64,000 nucleotides of DNA, taken from positions 1,674,001-1,738,000 of the forward strand of contig JAEOAD010002231.1 in NCBI GenBank assembly GCA_036365145.1, written 5' to 3'. The position numbers and the translations under genes are program-made. Under the pieces are notes generated by a model. That model searched no databases. It was not told where the DNA came from and saw only the letters and a list, made by a program, of their open reading frames with translations. The DNA is from Orientallactaga sibirica. Its lineage: Eukaryota; Chordata; Mammalia; Rodentia; Dipodidae. Each line of letters begins with the position of its first letter. The stretch's first letter is position 1. This document shows positions 62,820 through 64,000 of this stretch, piece after piece.

Positions 62820-63110
62820 AGCTAATCCCTTCTTCTAAAAATGTCACCTTTGCTATAGAATTTAATGAACCTTTCTCTTTTCCGTCAACTCGTCAATTAA
62901 TAAAAGCCTCTAGAGAACACATCAAGGGCATAAGTGAGCCAAAGTCATGGAGGAATAATAATGAACCAGGTGACATTCATAATTAGACACACAGGGAACT
63001 GTGAACATCCACTAAACCCTAGTTATGTAAGAAAGACATTTTAGTGGATCATCCAGGTGTATTATGACAACTTGGGAATAAACGATTTCCTTTGACTAAA
63101 CAGGTTTTCA
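62820..63110. other. SGMS2 intron 1-2, no recognised feature
   Basis: About 290 bases of plain sequence. No match to SGMS2 coding exon 1, so that exon must lie above 64000. Confidence 0.5.
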
Positions 63111-63114
63111 GAGG

Positions 63115-63515
63115 GGGCTGGAGAGATGGCTCAGCACTTAAAGCCCAACGACCTGGGTTTAATTCCTCAGTGTCTACATAAAACCACGTGCACAAAGTGG
63201 CACATGCATCTGGAGTTTATTTGAAACAGGTGGAGGCTCTGGCATACCCATTCTCTCTCTCCTTGCAAATAAATAGAAAAAAAAACCCACAAATAATAAA
63301 ATAAACTCCCCAAGGCTGTGGTTCTCACATGGATTAAGGCCTTATTCAGGTAACTGTTTGGACTTCTAATTTAAAGGGGCTGGAGAGTAAAGCCAGATGT
63401 ACAAAGTAGTGCATGATCTAGAGTTTATTTGCAGTGGCTAGAGGCCCTCGCACACACATTCTCCCTCCCTTGTTCTCTCTCTCTCTCTCCTTGCAAGTAA
63501 ATAAATAAACAAAAT
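63115..63515 (+). repeat. Two tRNA-derived SINEs
   Basis: Copies at 63115-63290 (part of the head region missing) and 63377-63515 (large head deletion: ggggctggagagtaaagcc). Confidence 0.8.
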
Positions 63516-63715
63516 ATTTAAACACTCATTTAAATTGGTTTTCAGAGAATTTTATTTTGAGCATGTCCAAAGCACCCTAGTACACTTAAGGACATTTCAC
63601 AGTGAAGCTGTAAAGAGACTGATTCACTCTTATTTTATTCACTATTGATTTTTCTAAGACAAAAGAGAAGTGAGAGTGCGCGGGTTGTTGTTTTCCTTTG
63701 TTTATAAAAGAGGAT

Positions 63716-64000
63716 TAGTTCAAGGCTCAGGGACCATTGCGGAAGAGGGGGTGGATAGAATGGAAGAGCCAAAGGAAGGGTATGACTTCTTACAATGCAA
63801 CTGCCCAGACAGAAATTGGCCTCGATATCCATGACCTTGCAGTGCCTAGCAATACCTTCACAAGACCCTCAAAATGGAAGAAAAAGATGATAACATCAAA
63901 TCAAAAGAGAGACTAATGGAGAGAGGGAGGGGATATGATGGACATTGGAGTTCTAAAGTGGAATGGGGGAAGGGGAGAGAAATATCATGTGTTTTTTGTA
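63716..64000 (+). mobile_element. L1 3' UTR fragment, continues past the window
   Basis: Same text as 57830-58135 (tcagggaccattgcggaaga ... ggggatatgatggacattgg), with a few percent divergence. Confidence 0.75.

Noticed and set aside
62267..64000. Search for SGMS2 coding exon 1 and its MDII-type start
   Set aside because: No reading frame in this stretch matches the N-terminal half; the exon must be beyond the window.

Overview
This is a 64 kb piece of a mammalian nuclear genome. The coding exons are short, have GT/AG splice borders and lie in a sea of SINEs. Most repeats are two kinds: a B1-type (7SL-derived) SINE, and a tRNA-derived SINE with a recognisable A box (ggcttagtggttaaggc) and B box (ggttcgattcc). 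B4-like, ID-like, L1 and MaLR/ERVL-type LTR sequences are also present. B1, B4 and ID indicate a rodent. The exact flavour of the B1 and tRNA-SINE consensus is what I associate with jerboas (Dipodidae, most likely Jaculus); that species call is from memory and was not checked.

Two protein-coding genes are present, both on the minus strand. CYP2U1 is complete in five coding exons (6499-20416, minus). It encodes a 534-residue cytochrome P450 that hydroxylates long-chain fatty acids. SGMS2 (sphingomyelin synthase 2) is present from its second coding exon to its stop codon (62266 down to 47518), with a probable long 3' UTR ending near 42625. Its first coding exon, about 152 residues, lies beyond base 64000. 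The order SGMS2 then CYP2U1 on the same strand agrees with what I recall of human 4q25. HADH, the next gene in human, is not in the window.

Layout: 1-2101 is part of a tandem MaLR-type LTR element. About 3050-6498 is the likely CYP2U1 3' UTR and downstream sequence. 6499-20416 holds CYP2U1 exons 5 to 1, with a GC-rich promoter and CpG island at about 19.8-20.7 kb. 20.7-42.6 kb is intergenic and made mostly of nested SINEs, LTRs and antisense L1 fragments, with one isolated CpG-rich patch at 23.6-23.87 kb. 42.6-47.5 kb is the SINE-poor SGMS2 3' UTR. 47.5-64 kb is SGMS2 coding exons 5 to 2 and introns.

There is no operon, CRISPR array or microbial system here, and I found no convincing new gene system. 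The most unusual structure is a pair of about 360 bp, nearly identical inverted arms (53624-53990 and 55861-56217) in SGMS2 introns. They bracket the exon that carries catalytic His229. Other points of note are a GC-AG intron in CYP2U1, a near-identical 0.55 kb direct duplication inside the MaLR element, and the isolated CpG patch. Repeat borders are by eye and are good to roughly 5-20 bases; exon borders were placed base by base from splice sites and reading frame.
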